DNA of 64,000 bases from CAVUFH01 sp963740835 (GCA_963740835.1 CAVUFH010000002.1:1143958-1207957); one strand, 5' to 3'; shown: positions 9,463 through 19,127, counted from the first letter of the stretch. Translations and numbers: made by a program. Notes: generated by a model not told the origin, from the letters alone.

Positions 9463-10140
9463 TCATTCGCGCGTTCGCGCAATCAACTCGTACGCGAGCA
9501 CAACCTCGACGAGCCCGACGACGGAACCGATGACCATGCCGAGCAGTCCGTTGAGCAGGAACGCGGGCACGAACGGGTGCTCGAAGAGCTCGGTGTAATG
9601 GATGGCGTGCAACACCGCCTGCTCGAACTGGAGCGGCAGGGAGACGAGGAAGAACGTGAGCCAGAAGGATCGGCGCACGAGGTGCGCCGATCTTCGGAAG
9701 GCCGATCCGACGCCGCGGTCCTCGATCGTGATCACCGGCCCGACGAGCGACCATAACGTGAAGAGGATGACGCCGGGCACCACGAACACGGCCAAGCCGG
9801 CAAGCGTCGCGAGTGCCAGGAGCACATCGGCCCCCGCCAGCCGCCCCAACGGGAGCGCGTGCCAGATCTCGCGGAGGCTGAGGTCGGGATGCCCGTGCAG
9901 GTGGCTCCCGACGACCTTGTCGAGGATGCCCGCGTAGACGACGACGCCTCCCATCGCGAACACCGCGGACGCGATCGACGTGATCGCCGCGCCGAACGGA
10001 CGCGAGACATGACGGTCGATCACCAGAACTGTCGCGACCGCATCGACCGCCGCGATGGTGCCGAACACGACGAACGCCGTCCCGGCGACACGCCAGAACC
10101 GCTCGCGATACGTCCGCAGCGCGGCGCCGAGCACGTCCAC
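9463..10140 (-). CDS. Multi-pass membrane protein of unknown function
   Basis: The 225-residue protein has five to six hydrophobic segments, beginning FVVFGTIAAVDAVATVLV near the N-terminus. Its middle, SAFRRSAHLVRRSFW, resembles the amphipathic repeat in actinobacterial glycerophosphoryl-diester phosphodiesterase-type membrane domains, a weak similarity. It starts with GTG; GGGAG lies eight bases upstream. A degenerate copy of codons 8-77 lies 730 bases away, fused to another gene's tail. No function is assigned. Confidence 0.75.
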   Translation of the reverse strand: MDVLGAALRTYRERFWRVAGTAFVVFGTIAAVDAVATVLVIDRHVSRPFGAAITSIASAVFAMGGVVVYAGILDKVVGSHLHGHPDLSLREIWHALPLGRLAGADVLLALATLAGLAVFVVPGVILFTLWSLVGPVITIEDRGVGSAFRRSAHLVRRSFWLTFFLVSLPLQFEQAVLHAIHYTELFEHPFVPAFLLNGLLGMVIGSVVGLVEVVLAYELIARTRE

Positions 10141-10209
10141 GCGCGCAGACTCCCGTGCACATGTTCGGGAATGCCCGTCTCCGTCAGGACTCGCCCCCCT
10201 GAGGACACC

Positions 10210-10653
10210 TCACATGTGTTCGCCGGGCAGCCGGCTGGCCTGCTTGACCCACCGAGTGAGGAGTGCTTCATCCAGCTGGTCGTCCTCGTAGATATCGAGA
10301 TAGCGCGTGTCCTTGTTCTTGGATGCGCCGGGCGGAACAGGACGCAATGACGTACCGCGGAAGAACGCGACTTTGACGTACTTCGTGAAGCAGTGGAAGT
10401 TGAGGAACCAGCCATCGTCCCCGACTCCGTAGAACGGCGAGTTCCACTTGACCGCCTTGCGCACGCCGGGCACGGCTTGCACGACGAGCGCGTCGAGGTC
10501 GCGCCCGACCTTGCGCTTCCAGCCTGGCATCGCCTTGATGTAGGCCCGCACGGGAGCATCGCCGTCGGCCTTCGCGATCTGCGGGTTGCCGCCGGTGAGG
10601 AGAACGGGCGTGCCCACGTTCGCGGCGATCTTCTTCGATGTCTTGCCGGCCAT
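10210..10653 (-). CDS. DUF1801-domain protein
   Basis: The 147-residue small soluble protein of the YdhG/DUF1801 fold has the family's PVRAYIKAMPGW, KWNSPFYG (69-76), and a strand FHCFTKYVKVAFFRG followed by ASKNKDTRYLDI. The biochemical role of the family is unknown. The ATG at 10653 was preferred because TACGGT ends seven bases before it and there is no Shine-Dalgarno. The longer open frame continues into a degenerate copy of MFS-gene DNA, so its extra 45 residues are an artefact. Confidence 0.85.
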   Translation of the reverse strand: MAGKTSKKIAANVGTPVLLTGGNPQIAKADGDAPVRAYIKAMPGWKRKVGRDLDALVVQAVPGVRKAVKWNSPFYGVGDDGWFLNFHCFTKYVKVAFFRGTSLRPVPPGASKNKDTRYLDIYEDDQLDEALLTRWVKQASRLPGEHM

Positions 10654-10660
10654 CGCGCTC

Positions 10661-10666
10661 ACCGTA
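10661..10666 (-). promoter_or_regulatory. TACGGT -10 box, leaderless DUF1801 gene
   Basis: On the reverse strand TACGGT is followed by seven bases and the ATG. This matches the TANNNT-to-start spacing seen at nine other genes in this window. Confidence 0.5.
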
Positions 10667-10679
10667 ACTCGACACGTCG

Positions 10680-10842
10680 GCCGCGTGTCAGCCCAACGCC
10701 ATACCTTCAGTCGACGACGACCGCACAGGACTGGGCAAGCGTCAGGATGGCGGGCGTCGGTGTTGATGCCGATGATCTCGTCCTGCACGGCAGCGGGCTG
10801 ACCCTCGAGTTACTGCTGCAACTGCGTGTTGCTCAGGATCTG
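10680..10842 (-). pseudogene. Degenerate copy of the MFS gene 3' end
   Basis: Two blocks match the 3' end of the MFS gene at 14284-15864. Positions 10680-10739 match 14273-14338 with a small indel. Positions 10746-10842 match 14412-14508 without gaps, and the 70 bases in between are deleted. The second block still encodes TQ-LQQQL-type and QDEIIxINTDARH sequence but has no upstream domains, so it is a relic. Confidence 0.8.
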
Positions 10843-10847
10843 CACGG

Positions 10848-11056
10848 ACGACCTTGTCCAGGATGCCGGCGTAGACAACGACACCCGCCATCGCGAACAC
10901 TGCGGTAACGGTCGACGTAATTGCGGCACCGAACGGAGGGGAGACGTGACGGTCGATCACGAGGACCGTCGCCACGGCATCGACGGCCGCGATCGTGCCG
11001 AACACGACGAACGCCGTCACCGCGACCCGCCAGAACCGCTCCCGATACGTCCTCAG
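10848..11056 (-). pseudogene. Degenerate copy of the 5' part of the membrane-protein gene
   Basis: These 209 bases align without gaps to 9911-10119, codons 8-77 of the neighbouring membrane-protein gene, and still read TAFVVFGTIAAVDAVATV and VVVYAGILDKVV in frame. The frame then enters the MFS-derived block, giving a short chimeric open frame that ends at 10742. It has no start context or complete domain and is taken as a fused gene fragment. Confidence 0.8.
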
Positions 11057-11130
11057 TCTCGAGGTGATAGACGTGAGCCGCGTCGCCGGCCAAGACGTCT
11101 GACGCGCGGCACGACCCGAGGAGATCGTTC

Positions 11131-12435
11131 GTGGAGCACGGCCTCGACACCCAGCTCCTTGCGGTCGTTGCGGCCGCGGTCATCGCATGGGGCCTCTTGT
11201 CCGCGAGGCTCGAGCGCCTCGACATCAGTGCGCCCATCGCGTTCGTCGGGTTCGGGCTCGTCTGCGCCAACCCGCCACTGTCGCTGATCGATCCGCACAT
11301 ACAGAGCGCCGGGCTGCGGACCATCGCGGAGGTGACGCTGGCACTGCTCCTCTTCTCGGACGCAGCGCGCGTGAACCTCCGGAGCCTGCGGCGCGATGCC
11401 GCGGTGCCACTTCGACTGCTGTTCATCGGTCTCCCATTGTCGATCGCAGTCGGCACGGCGATCGCAGCCGTCCTCTTCCCCGATCTCAGTCCATGGGCGG
11501 CGGCCGTGATCGCGGCGGCCGTCGCGCCCACCGACGCCGCGCTCGGCGCCCAGGTCGTGGAGGACCTGCACGTTCCACTTCGCATCCGCCGCGTGCTCAA
11601 TGTCGAAAGCGGGTTGAACGACGGAATCGCTACACCGTTCGTCTCGTTCTTCCTCGCCGGCGCGGTTGCCGACGAAGTGGCGCACCCGGGTACGGGCCTC
11701 GTCTCCGCCCTGGGCGACCTGGGGATCGGAGTCCTCGTGGGCGCGGCGCTCGGCCTCGGCGGTGGGCTCCTCTTCCGCCTCGCACAGCGTGCGGGCTGGT
11801 CGGCGAGCGGATACCGCGCCATCACCGTGCTCGCGTTCGCGCTGCTGGCTTATGCGCTCACGATCGAGCTCAGCGGCAACGGATTCATCGGCGCGTTCGT
11901 GGGCGGGCTCGCATTCGGCACGGTCCTCGGTGCGGACGACCGCGAGGCCGCGCTCGAATTCGACGCGCAAGCAGGTGAGCTCTTGTCGTTGATCGTCTGG
12001 TTCCTGTTCGGCGCCGTGCTGCTGACGGCGCTCGACGCGATCTCTTGGCAGTCCGTCGTGTTCGCGGTCCTCGCCCTGACCGTCATGCGGATGGTGCCCG
12101 TCGCGACCGCGCTGTTCGGCACACACCTCACCCGCCCGACCGTCGCGTTCGTCGGCTGGTTCGGGCCACGTGGCCTGGCGTCGATCGTGTTCGGCCTCCT
12201 CGCGTTTGACTCGCTCGCAGATCGCGACGCACGGGTCGTGCTGGCCGCCATTACGCTCACTGTGCTCCTGAGCGTCGTCGCCCACGGTGTGAGCGCGACC
12301 CCACTGGCCCGGCGCTATGGGGTGTACGCCGCCGCGCGGGGCGAGCAGGACGATGAACGCGCGCCATCCACGATCGCGAGCCGGCCGCTCAGCCGCACGC
12401 GACACGCACGGACGCGATCACCCCTCCGCGGGTGA
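11131..12435 (+). CDS. Cation/proton antiporter (CPA1, NhaP-like)
   Basis: The 434-residue integral membrane protein has about 12 segments. APTDAALG (132-139) and LNVESGLNDG (156-165) are the two conserved charged motifs that form the ion-binding site in CPA1 Na+(K+)/H+ antiporters, and GPRGLAS lies in a late segment. The last 40 residues are an Arg-rich cytoplasmic tail. It starts with GTG, with GAGGAGA about seven bases upstream. It is likely monocistronic; the 231 bases to the next gene contain no convincing gene. Confidence 0.9.
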   Translation: MEHGLDTQLLAVVAAAVIAWGLLSARLERLDISAPIAFVGFGLVCANPPLSLIDPHIQSAGLRTIAEVTLALLLFSDAARVNLRSLRRDAAVPLRLLFIGLPLSIAVGTAIAAVLFPDLSPWAAAVIAAAVAPTDAALGAQVVEDLHVPLRIRRVLNVESGLNDGIATPFVSFFLAGAVADEVAHPGTGLVSALGDLGIGVLVGAALGLGGGLLFRLAQRAGWSASGYRAITVLAFALLAYALTIELSGNGFIGAFVGGLAFGTVLGADDREAALEFDAQAGELLSLIVWFLFGAVLLTALDAISWQSVVFAVLALTVMRMVPVATALFGTHLTRPTVAFVGWFGPRGLASIVFGLLAFDSLADRDARVVLAAITLTVLLSVVAHGVSATPLARRYGVYAAARGEQDDERAPSTIASRPLSRTRHARTRSPLRG

Positions 12436-12666
12436 TGCCCTCTCACTCCACTCGTCCTGATACTCCGGCGTGCGCAGCGAATTCCGGTGCTGCTGCGAGT
12501 GCCGCGCGTGCACCCGACGAGCCGAGGGAACTACCGAGACATGTTGGCGACCTGGCATGCGGGACATGTGTACCTCGCGGCGCTGCTCGCATGAGCAACC
12601 GATCGCGGGCATTATGCGCGCAGGCGTCGCGCTTCCGGTCGCGGCCGTGAGCTGGCGAGACGAGAC

Positions 12667-14055
12667 ATGACTGAAAGCGCCCACGCGGGGCGAGCATCGG
12701 AGTCGATGCGGCGCATCCTCGTCCCGCTCGCGCTTGCGCAGTTCATCTGCAGCTTCGCGGGCTCGAACATGAACGTGATGATCAACGACATCAGCAAGGA
12801 TCTGGATACGACCGTGCAGGGCGTGCAGACGGCCATCACGATCTTCTTGCTGGTCATGGCCGCCCTGATGATCCCTGGCGGCAAGCTGACGGACCGGTGG
12901 GGACGGAAGCGATGCTTCACGATCGGGCTGATCGTGTACGGGATCGGTGCCTTACTGAGTGCGATCTCTCCGGGTCTCGGCGTCCTCATCCTCGGCAACT
13001 CGATCTTCGAGGGTGTCGGCACCGCGCTGTTGATCCCGCCCGTCTACATCCTCACGACGATTCTCATCAGCGACGTCACTGCGCGTCCGCGCGCGTTCGG
13101 CGTCATCACCGGCATGGGAGGAATCGGCGCGGCCGCGGGTCCGCTGATCGGAGGACTCATCACGACCGCGATCAGCTGGCGCGCCGCCTTCGTCTTCCAA
13201 GCCCTGATCATCGCGGTGATCGTGTACCTGAGTCGCTCGATCGTCGATCCGGTCGCGCCCGACCCGACTCGTCCGTTCGACATCCTCGGAGCTGTCCTCT
13301 CTGCAATCGGCCTCGTCTTGGTCGTGACGGGTGTCCTCGCGGCCGACAACAACCTCCTCGTCACGGCCCTCCTCCTCGCCTCCGGCGCCGTCGTCCTCGC
13401 GGGGTTCTTCGCACACATCCGCGCTTCAGAACGGAGAGGCGAAGAGCCGCTGCTCTCGACCGGACTCTTCCGAAACCGGGTGTCGAACCTCGGGCTCGTC
13501 ACGCAGAACGTGCAATGGCTCCTGCTCATGGGAACCGCGTTCGTCGTGTCGGCCTACCTGCAAGTCGTCCGTGGCTACAACGCCATCCAAACCGGCGTCA
13601 TCTTCACGGCCGCGACAGGCGGCATCTTGGCGTCGTCACTTGCCGCCGAACGACTCGCGAAGCGGTACTCGCAGCGGACGCTCATCGTGGCGGGTTTCGT
13701 CACCACGATCACGGGAGTCGCGGTCCTGCTCGCGCTCGTCAAGGGTTCGCCCGGCGCCTGGGCGTTCGCGCCCGGGCTCCTGCTCATCGGCCTGGGCGTC
13801 GGAGTGATGCTGACCCCGTCGGTGAACGTCGTCCAGTCCGCGTTCCCCGAGGAGCAGCAGGGCGAGATATCGGGCTTGTCGCGCTGCATCTCCAACCTCG
13901 GCTCTTCCTTGGGCACGGCGGTCGGCGGGACGATCCTGATCTCCAGCCTCGCGAAGAGCTCCTATGGCGTCGCGATGATCGTCTTGGCGCTCATCGGGGT
14001 GGTCGGCCTCGGCGCCGCGATGCTCCTGCCCGCGTCGCGCGTACGGGCGGGATAG
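12667..14055 (+). CDS. MFS transporter, DHA2-like
   Basis: The 462-residue protein has the drug/proton antiporter layout: first helix LALAQFICSFAGSNMNVMI, the MFS loop motif GKLTDRWGRKR after helix 2, and the antiporter motif C-like GPLIGGLI after helix 5. About 12-14 helices are predicted. The substrate is unknown and no cognate regulator is adjacent. The Shine-Dalgarno is weak (GACGAGAC before the ATG). It converges on a second DHA2-like gene about 230 bases away. Confidence 0.88.
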   Translation: MTESAHAGRASESMRRILVPLALAQFICSFAGSNMNVMINDISKDLDTTVQGVQTAITIFLLVMAALMIPGGKLTDRWGRKRCFTIGLIVYGIGALLSAISPGLGVLILGNSIFEGVGTALLIPPVYILTTILISDVTARPRAFGVITGMGGIGAAAGPLIGGLITTAISWRAAFVFQALIIAVIVYLSRSIVDPVAPDPTRPFDILGAVLSAIGLVLVVTGVLAADNNLLVTALLLASGAVVLAGFFAHIRASERRGEEPLLSTGLFRNRVSNLGLVTQNVQWLLLMGTAFVVSAYLQVVRGYNAIQTGVIFTAATGGILASSLAAERLAKRYSQRTLIVAGFVTTITGVAVLLALVKGSPGAWAFAPGLLLIGLGVGVMLTPSVNVVQSAFPEEQQGEISGLSRCISNLGSSLGTAVGGTILISSLAKSSYGVAMIVLALIGVVGLGAAMLLPASRVRAG

Positions 14056-14151
14056 CGGACGAGGAGCGTGCGTCGTCGGCGGCGCCAACGGTGCCGCCGA
14101 CGACTCCGACAACCTTCTCACGACTTCAACGACGACGGCGTTCCCGTCGCG

Positions 14152-14283
14152 TCAGTCGCAGTCGGCGAGCGCCTCCAACATCCCGTCGTACGCGGCGGCA
14201 GCGTTTCCTGCTGCCGACCTCCGCGCGTCCTGAACGCTGCGGACGATCGCGTGCACGTCCTGGTTGGTCGCGTTGCCGCGGGG
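14152..14283 (-). other. 43-codon open extension directly after the MFS stop
   Basis: In the same reverse frame as the upstream MFS gene, 43 further codons follow its TGA and end in a second TGA. The product reads naturally (QDVHAIVRSVQDARRSAAGN, then AAYDGMLEALADCD) with protein-like codon choice. The only start candidate is an internal GTG without a ribosome-binding site. It may be the remnant of an older C-terminal domain or of a lost downstream gene. Confidence 0.3.
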
Positions 14284-15864
14284 TCAGCCGAGCGCCATGC
14301 CTTCGGTCGACGACGACCCCACCGGATCGGGCAAGCGCACCATGCGGAACGAGGTGAACAACCCGAGCAAGCCTGCGAACAGCGGGACGAGCAACGCGAC
14401 CTGGAGCGCACGATGGCGCGCGTCGGTGTTGATGCTGATGATCTCGTCCTGCACAGCAGCGGGCTGACCCTCGAGTTGCTGCTGCAACTGCGTGTTGCTC
14501 AGGATCTGGGCGTCGTGTTCGAGCACGTCCGCGACCTGTTCCTGCTGGGCGGTGTCGAGCACGGTGCTGTCCTTCGCCAGATTCGTGAACGAGAACGAGA
14601 GCGCGGCAAGCATGATCGCACCCGCGAACGCGAGACCGAACGAGAGTCCGAACGATCCACCGGCCGAGTTCACACCCGCGGCCTCGCTCACGCGCTCGTC
14701 GGAGATCGGCGCGAGCGTGTAGTTGTTGAGCTGCGACACGAGCATGCCGAGCCCGCAGCCCATGACAATGAGCGGGATCACGAGGTACCACCCCGAGGTT
14801 GCGCGCGGAACAATCGGAATCAGCGCGACGACACCAACCGTCACGAGCGCGAAGCCGGCCCGAATGATCTTCGCCGGCCGCGTACGCCCGGACCGCTTGC
14901 CGGCAAGCAGTGCCACGCCGAACATGCTGAGCGAAAGCGGCGCGAGCGACAGTCCGGCTTGCATCGCGTTGTACTCGAACACCATCTGCAGATAGATCGG
15001 CAGCACGATCATCGAGCCGCCGAGCGCGACCTGCTGCAGCAGTTGCCCGGAGATGCCGGTCCGGAACAACGGGTACGAGAACAAGCCGGGGTCGAGCAGT
15101 GTCGGCTTCCCCTCCCGCTTGCGCCGCACCAGCCAGAACGCCAACCCGGCCATGGCCGCCACACCGAGGAGCAGGAGCGCGACGACCGACTCGCCGCCTT
15201 CCTGCCACACGAGGATGCTCAGGACGAGCCCGCCCATCCCGAGCACCGACAGCACTGCACCAACGATGTCGATCTCCCGCGGACCCGTGTACGGCGCATC
15301 GCGAACCAGCCTGATCCCCGACAACACGACCACGATGATGACGTCCTCGAGCAAGAACGCGACCCGCCACGACAGGTACGTAGTGATGAACCCGCCGACC
15401 AGCGGCCCGACCGCCGCTGCGATCGCCGCGGCCGCGCCGACGAGCGCGTACGCCTGTTTCTGCGCGGCGCCTTCGAAGTTGCCGTGGATCAGCGACTGCA
15501 TCGCGGGTAGCAGCAGGGACGCGCCGAGTCCGCCGATGATCGCCCAGAAGACGATCATCGCGGTCAGTCCTTGCGCCAACGCCATCGCCAGCGCGCCGAC
15601 GGCGTAGGCGAGCAGGCCCAGCACGTACGCGCGCTTGCGGCCGATGAGGTCGCCGACCTTGCTCCCGATGAGGATGAACGCGGCTGACACGAGCGCTTCG
15701 AGCGCGATGGCCGACTGCACGCCGCTGACGGTCGTGTCGAGGTCGTGCACGACGGCCGAGATCGATACGTTCATCAACGACGTGTCCACCACGAGCACGA
15801 ACATCGCCATCGCGAGGAGAACCGCGAGTCGCTTGCTTCCGGTCGCCGGTTCCGCCGCTGGCAT
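14284..15864 (-). CDS. MFS transporter, DHA2-like, 14-helix type
   Basis: The 526-residue exporter-like protein has a first helix LAVLLAMAMFVLVVDTSLMN, MFS loop GSKVGDLIGRKR and GPLVGGFITTYLSWR after helix 5, as in EmrB/QacA-type transporters. It carries a hydrophilic insertion rich in Gln before the last helix (QEQVADVLEHDAQILSNTQL). Two ATGs are adjacent; the inner one is chosen because TAGGTT ends six bases before it. Substrate unknown. Its 3' end is duplicated in degenerate form at 10.7 kb. Confidence 0.88.
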   Translation of the reverse strand: MPAAEPATGSKRLAVLLAMAMFVLVVDTSLMNVSISAVVHDLDTTVSGVQSAIALEALVSAAFILIGSKVGDLIGRKRAYVLGLLAYAVGALAMALAQGLTAMIVFWAIIGGLGASLLLPAMQSLIHGNFEGAAQKQAYALVGAAAAIAAAVGPLVGGFITTYLSWRVAFLLEDVIIVVVLSGIRLVRDAPYTGPREIDIVGAVLSVLGMGGLVLSILVWQEGGESVVALLLLGVAAMAGLAFWLVRRKREGKPTLLDPGLFSYPLFRTGISGQLLQQVALGGSMIVLPIYLQMVFEYNAMQAGLSLAPLSLSMFGVALLAGKRSGRTRPAKIIRAGFALVTVGVVALIPIVPRATSGWYLVIPLIVMGCGLGMLVSQLNNYTLAPISDERVSEAAGVNSAGGSFGLSFGLAFAGAIMLAALSFSFTNLAKDSTVLDTAQQEQVADVLEHDAQILSNTQLQQQLEGQPAAVQDEIISINTDARHRALQVALLVPLFAGLLGLFTSFRMVRLPDPVGSSSTEGMALG

Positions 15865-15870
15865 CATGCG

Positions 15871-15876
15871 AACCTA
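15871..15876 (-). promoter_or_regulatory. TAGGTT -10 box, leaderless MFS gene
   Basis: On the reverse strand TAGGTT ends three bases before the first and six bases before the second of two adjacent ATGs. The latter spacing matches the other leaderless candidates here. Confidence 0.4.
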
Positions 15877-16066
15877 GTGGCCGGGCACGAAGCCCACGAG
15901 CATCCCGTGGTCTGCCGCAACTGATTTGGGCAGGACTCCCGGCTCGCGAGGATCACCCCATCTGGACGATGTCGTGATCCGCGAATGCGTGCACCCTTGC
16001 TGACGGGTCTGTCGGACGCCAAGTCGTCAGACGCGCCCGGCAACGAAGCGATCCGGACGGAAGGAC

Positions 16067-18481
16067 ATGCCCGTGAGCGAAGTCGACCGCACCCGGTTGC
16101 CGATCCGGCGCAAGGCATTCGAGGGGGTCGCCAATCGGACGCTCGACGGATCGCGGCCCGACTGGAACCTGATCGGCCATCCGACGCCGCCGGAGGGCGC
16201 ACCGAACATTCTCCTGGTCCTGATCGACGACGCCGGCTTCGGGAACCCGAGCACGTTCGGCGGGCCGATCCAGACGCCGAACTACACGCGCGTCGCAGAG
16301 GGCGGCGTGCGCTACAACCGGTTCCATGTGACCGCGTTGTGTTCGCCGACGCGCGCGGCGCTGCTGACGGGGCGGAACAATCACGCCGTCGGGTTCGGTT
16401 CGGTCGGCGAGTTCGCGGGCGGGTTCCCGGGCTACTCCGCGACGCTGCCGAGAGACTGCGCGCCGCTGCCTCGGATCCTGCGAGACAACGGCTACAGCAC
16501 GGCCGCGTTCGGGAAGTGGCATCTGACGCCCGACGGCCAGCAGGGTGCGGCGGGGCCGTTGGACCGCTGGCCGAACGGCTGGGGATTCGACTACTTCTAC
16601 GGCTTCCTCGGTGGCGGCGCGAGTCAGTGGGATCCGTGCCTGGCCGAGAACCAGAAGATCATCGGCACTCCCGAGCAGTTCTACGACGAGAACGATCCGT
16701 TCTACTTCCCCGATGCGATGGCCGACCACACGATCGAGTGGCTGCACGGGATACGCGCACAGGACGCACACAAGCCGTTCTTCGTCTACTTCTCGACCGG
16801 GTGCAGCCACGCTCCGCACCACGTCGCGCGCGAGTGGGCGGACAAGTACAAAGGGAACTTCGACCAAGGGTGGGACGCGCTGCGGGAGGAGACGTTCGCG
16901 CGCCAGAAGGCGCTCGGCGTCGTGCCCGCCGATGCTGTGCTCACACCACGCGACGCCGCGTTCCCGGCGTGGGACGACGTGCCCGAGAAGTTGAAGCCGT
17001 TCTACGCGCGCCAGATGGAGGTGTACGCCGGCTACTCGGAGAACGCCGATCACAACGTGGGCCGCGTCATCGACGCGATCGCGGAGCTGGGCGAGCTCGA
17101 CAACACGCTGATCATCTGGATCTGGGGTGACAACGGCGCCAGTATGGAAGGGACCATCACCGGGTCGTTCAACGAGCTCACGATGCAGAACGGCATCCCG
17201 CTCACCGACGAGATGCAGCTCCAGCTCTCGGAGCGCTACGGCGGGCTCGATGAATGGGGCGCCGCGATCATGGACCCCCACTACGGCGCCGCGTGGGCGT
17301 GGGCCGGCAACACGCCATTCCAGTGGGGCAAGCAGGTGGGCTCGCACCTCGGCGGGACGCGCAACCCGTTGGTGGCGCACTGGCCCGAACGCATCCACGA
17401 AACCGGCGGCTTGCACTCCCAGTTCACGCATGTCATCGACATCGCGCCGACGATCCTCGATGTGGCCGGGATCCCGCTTCCCGAAACTGTCGACGGGATC
17501 GAACAGGAGCCGATGCACGGCTCGTCGATCGCCGCGTCCCTCACCGATGCCGGCGCAGCCGAACACCGCACCCGGCAGTACTTCGAGACGATCGGCAACC
17601 GCGCCATGTACAAGGACGGTTGGTGGCTCGCGATGAAGACGGAACGCATCCCGTGGGTCCTCACCCCGGACACGCTCAAGCCCTACGCGCCCGGCGTCTG
17701 GGATCCCGATGCCGGTCCGGCCGAGTTGTACTACCTACCAGACGACTTCACCCAAGCCCACGACGTGGCGGCTGAACATCCCGAGAAGGTCGCCGAGCTC
17801 AAGGAGCTGTTCTGGGAAGAGGCGGAGCGGTACAAGGTCTTGCCACTCCTCGCGGCGATGTCGACCTTCTTCGGCATGCTGCCTCCGATCCCCGAGGAGA
17901 CGACGTTCGAATTCCGCGGCGACGTCGAGAACGTCATGTCGGGCATGATCCCGCGCATCTACAACCGCTCCTACGCCATCACCGCCGATCTGCTCGTGCC
18001 CGAAGGCGGCGCCGAAGGCGTCATCGTCGCCGAAGCCGACCATCTCGGCGGGTTCACGCTCTACGTCAAGGACGGCAAGCTCACGCACACCTACTCGATG
18101 ATGGGTGTGTTCATCTTCAAACAGGTCGCAGAGGAGAACCTCCCTTCCGGGGCGGTGACCGTGCGCATGGAATTCGCGGCCGACGCAGCCACGCCCGCGA
18201 CGGGCGGTGACGTGACACTGTTCATCGACGATCGTCAGGTCGGGAAGGGGCGCATGGACCACACCGTGCCCATCCGCTTCTCGGGCTACGCGGGAATGGA
18301 CATCGGACGAGACAACGGTGGCGTCGTCGACCGCGCCTACGAGGACAAGAAGCCGTTCGCGTTCACGGGCACCGTCAAGAAGGTGACGTTCGACATCAAG
18401 CCGCACCGCTCGAATGAGGACGCCGTCGCTCTTCACGCCGCCGCGCATCACGGCGATGTGGCACACGCACTCTCGTCATAG
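16067..18481 (+). CDS. Arylsulfatase (type I sulfatase)
   Basis: The 804-residue sulfatase opens its alkaline-phosphatase-like fold with NILLVLIDDAGFGNPSTFGG; the paired aspartates bind the metal. Cys92 lies in CSPTRAALLTGR, the C-x-P-x-R signature whose cysteine is converted to formylglycine. The long C-terminal part (about 590-790) includes a beta-rich module, as in large arylsulfatases of the PAS type. No signal peptide is visible, so cytoplasmic action on sulfate esters is likely. GGAAGG precedes the ATG. No formylglycine-generating enzyme gene is in the window. A 26-base gap links it to the next small gene, possibly one operon. Confidence 0.92.
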   Translation: MPVSEVDRTRLPIRRKAFEGVANRTLDGSRPDWNLIGHPTPPEGAPNILLVLIDDAGFGNPSTFGGPIQTPNYTRVAEGGVRYNRFHVTALCSPTRAALLTGRNNHAVGFGSVGEFAGGFPGYSATLPRDCAPLPRILRDNGYSTAAFGKWHLTPDGQQGAAGPLDRWPNGWGFDYFYGFLGGGASQWDPCLAENQKIIGTPEQFYDENDPFYFPDAMADHTIEWLHGIRAQDAHKPFFVYFSTGCSHAPHHVAREWADKYKGNFDQGWDALREETFARQKALGVVPADAVLTPRDAAFPAWDDVPEKLKPFYARQMEVYAGYSENADHNVGRVIDAIAELGELDNTLIIWIWGDNGASMEGTITGSFNELTMQNGIPLTDEMQLQLSERYGGLDEWGAAIMDPHYGAAWAWAGNTPFQWGKQVGSHLGGTRNPLVAHWPERIHETGGLHSQFTHVIDIAPTILDVAGIPLPETVDGIEQEPMHGSSIAASLTDAGAAEHRTRQYFETIGNRAMYKDGWWLAMKTERIPWVLTPDTLKPYAPGVWDPDAGPAELYYLPDDFTQAHDVAAEHPEKVAELKELFWEEAERYKVLPLLAAMSTFFGMLPPIPEETTFEFRGDVENVMSGMIPRIYNRSYAITADLLVPEGGAEGVIVAEADHLGGFTLYVKDGKLTHTYSMMGVFIFKQVAEENLPSGAVTVRMEFAADAATPATGGDVTLFIDDRQVGKGRMDHTVPIRFSGYAGMDIGRDNGGVVDRAYEDKKPFAFTGTVKKVTFDIKPHRSNEDAVALHAAAHHGDVAHALSS

Positions 18482-18506
18482 CCACCCGACGACAGGAGCA
18501 CACTCG

Positions 18507-19022
18507 ATGCGGTTCGATGACGAAACGACCGACGTCCTCATCGGCGGCTATCTGTCCGCAGACGCCGCGCACGAGGATTACGAAGCCGTCCTCGGCTGCG
18601 GGGAGCGGCTCTGGGGTGCGGTCGTGGTGACCAAGGACCTCGAAGGCAACGTCGCGCTCGAACAAACCGATCACACGGTGGAGGAGGGCGCCGCGGGGCT
18701 CGCGGGAGTGGGTTTCGTCGTCGGCCTGTTCGCTCCCCCGCTGCTTGCCGCGACCGCGATCGGCGCGGCACTCGGCGCGGTCGGCGGCAAAGCGCTGCAC
18801 AAGAAGATCGGAAGCGGCGTCGAGAAGATGGCCGAGGAGACGATCCCGATCGGCGGCGCCGGGTTGATCGTCGCCTATCCGCGTTCGGCGGCAGAGAAGG
18901 TCGAGCCCGCGGTAACTCGCTCGCTCCAGAAAGTCGTGGGCGAAGCCGAAGGTCATCATGTCGAAGCCCTCAAGGGCGCACTTGCCGAGGCGCAACAGAA
19001 GATGGCCGAAGGAAGCGTGTAG
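18507..19022 (+). CDS. DUF1269-like membrane-associated protein
   Basis: The 171-residue protein has an N-terminal alpha/beta region (DVLIGGYLSADAAHEDYEAV, then VVVTKDLEGNVALEQ), a glycine/alanine hydrophobic hairpin (about 66-98) and a helical C-terminus. This is the layout of the DUF1269/general stress family in actinobacteria. Function unknown. AGGAG lies eight bases before the ATG, and an open frame starting inside the sulfatase gene was trimmed. It directly follows the arylsulfatase. Confidence 0.75.
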   Translation: MRFDDETTDVLIGGYLSADAAHEDYEAVLGCGERLWGAVVVTKDLEGNVALEQTDHTVEEGAAGLAGVGFVVGLFAPPLLAATAIGAALGAVGGKALHKKIGSGVEKMAEETIPIGGAGLIVAYPRSAAEKVEPAVTRSLQKVVGEAEGHHVEALKGALAEAQQKMAEGSV

Positions 19023-19127
19023 CCGGCACCTGGTCGCTGACGGAAGGGTCCGCGCCGTTTGGGCGGGGATCCCTTCCACGAAGTGGGTATGACTGCACGA
19101 CGTATCCGCTCCGACTGGAGGACCGCC

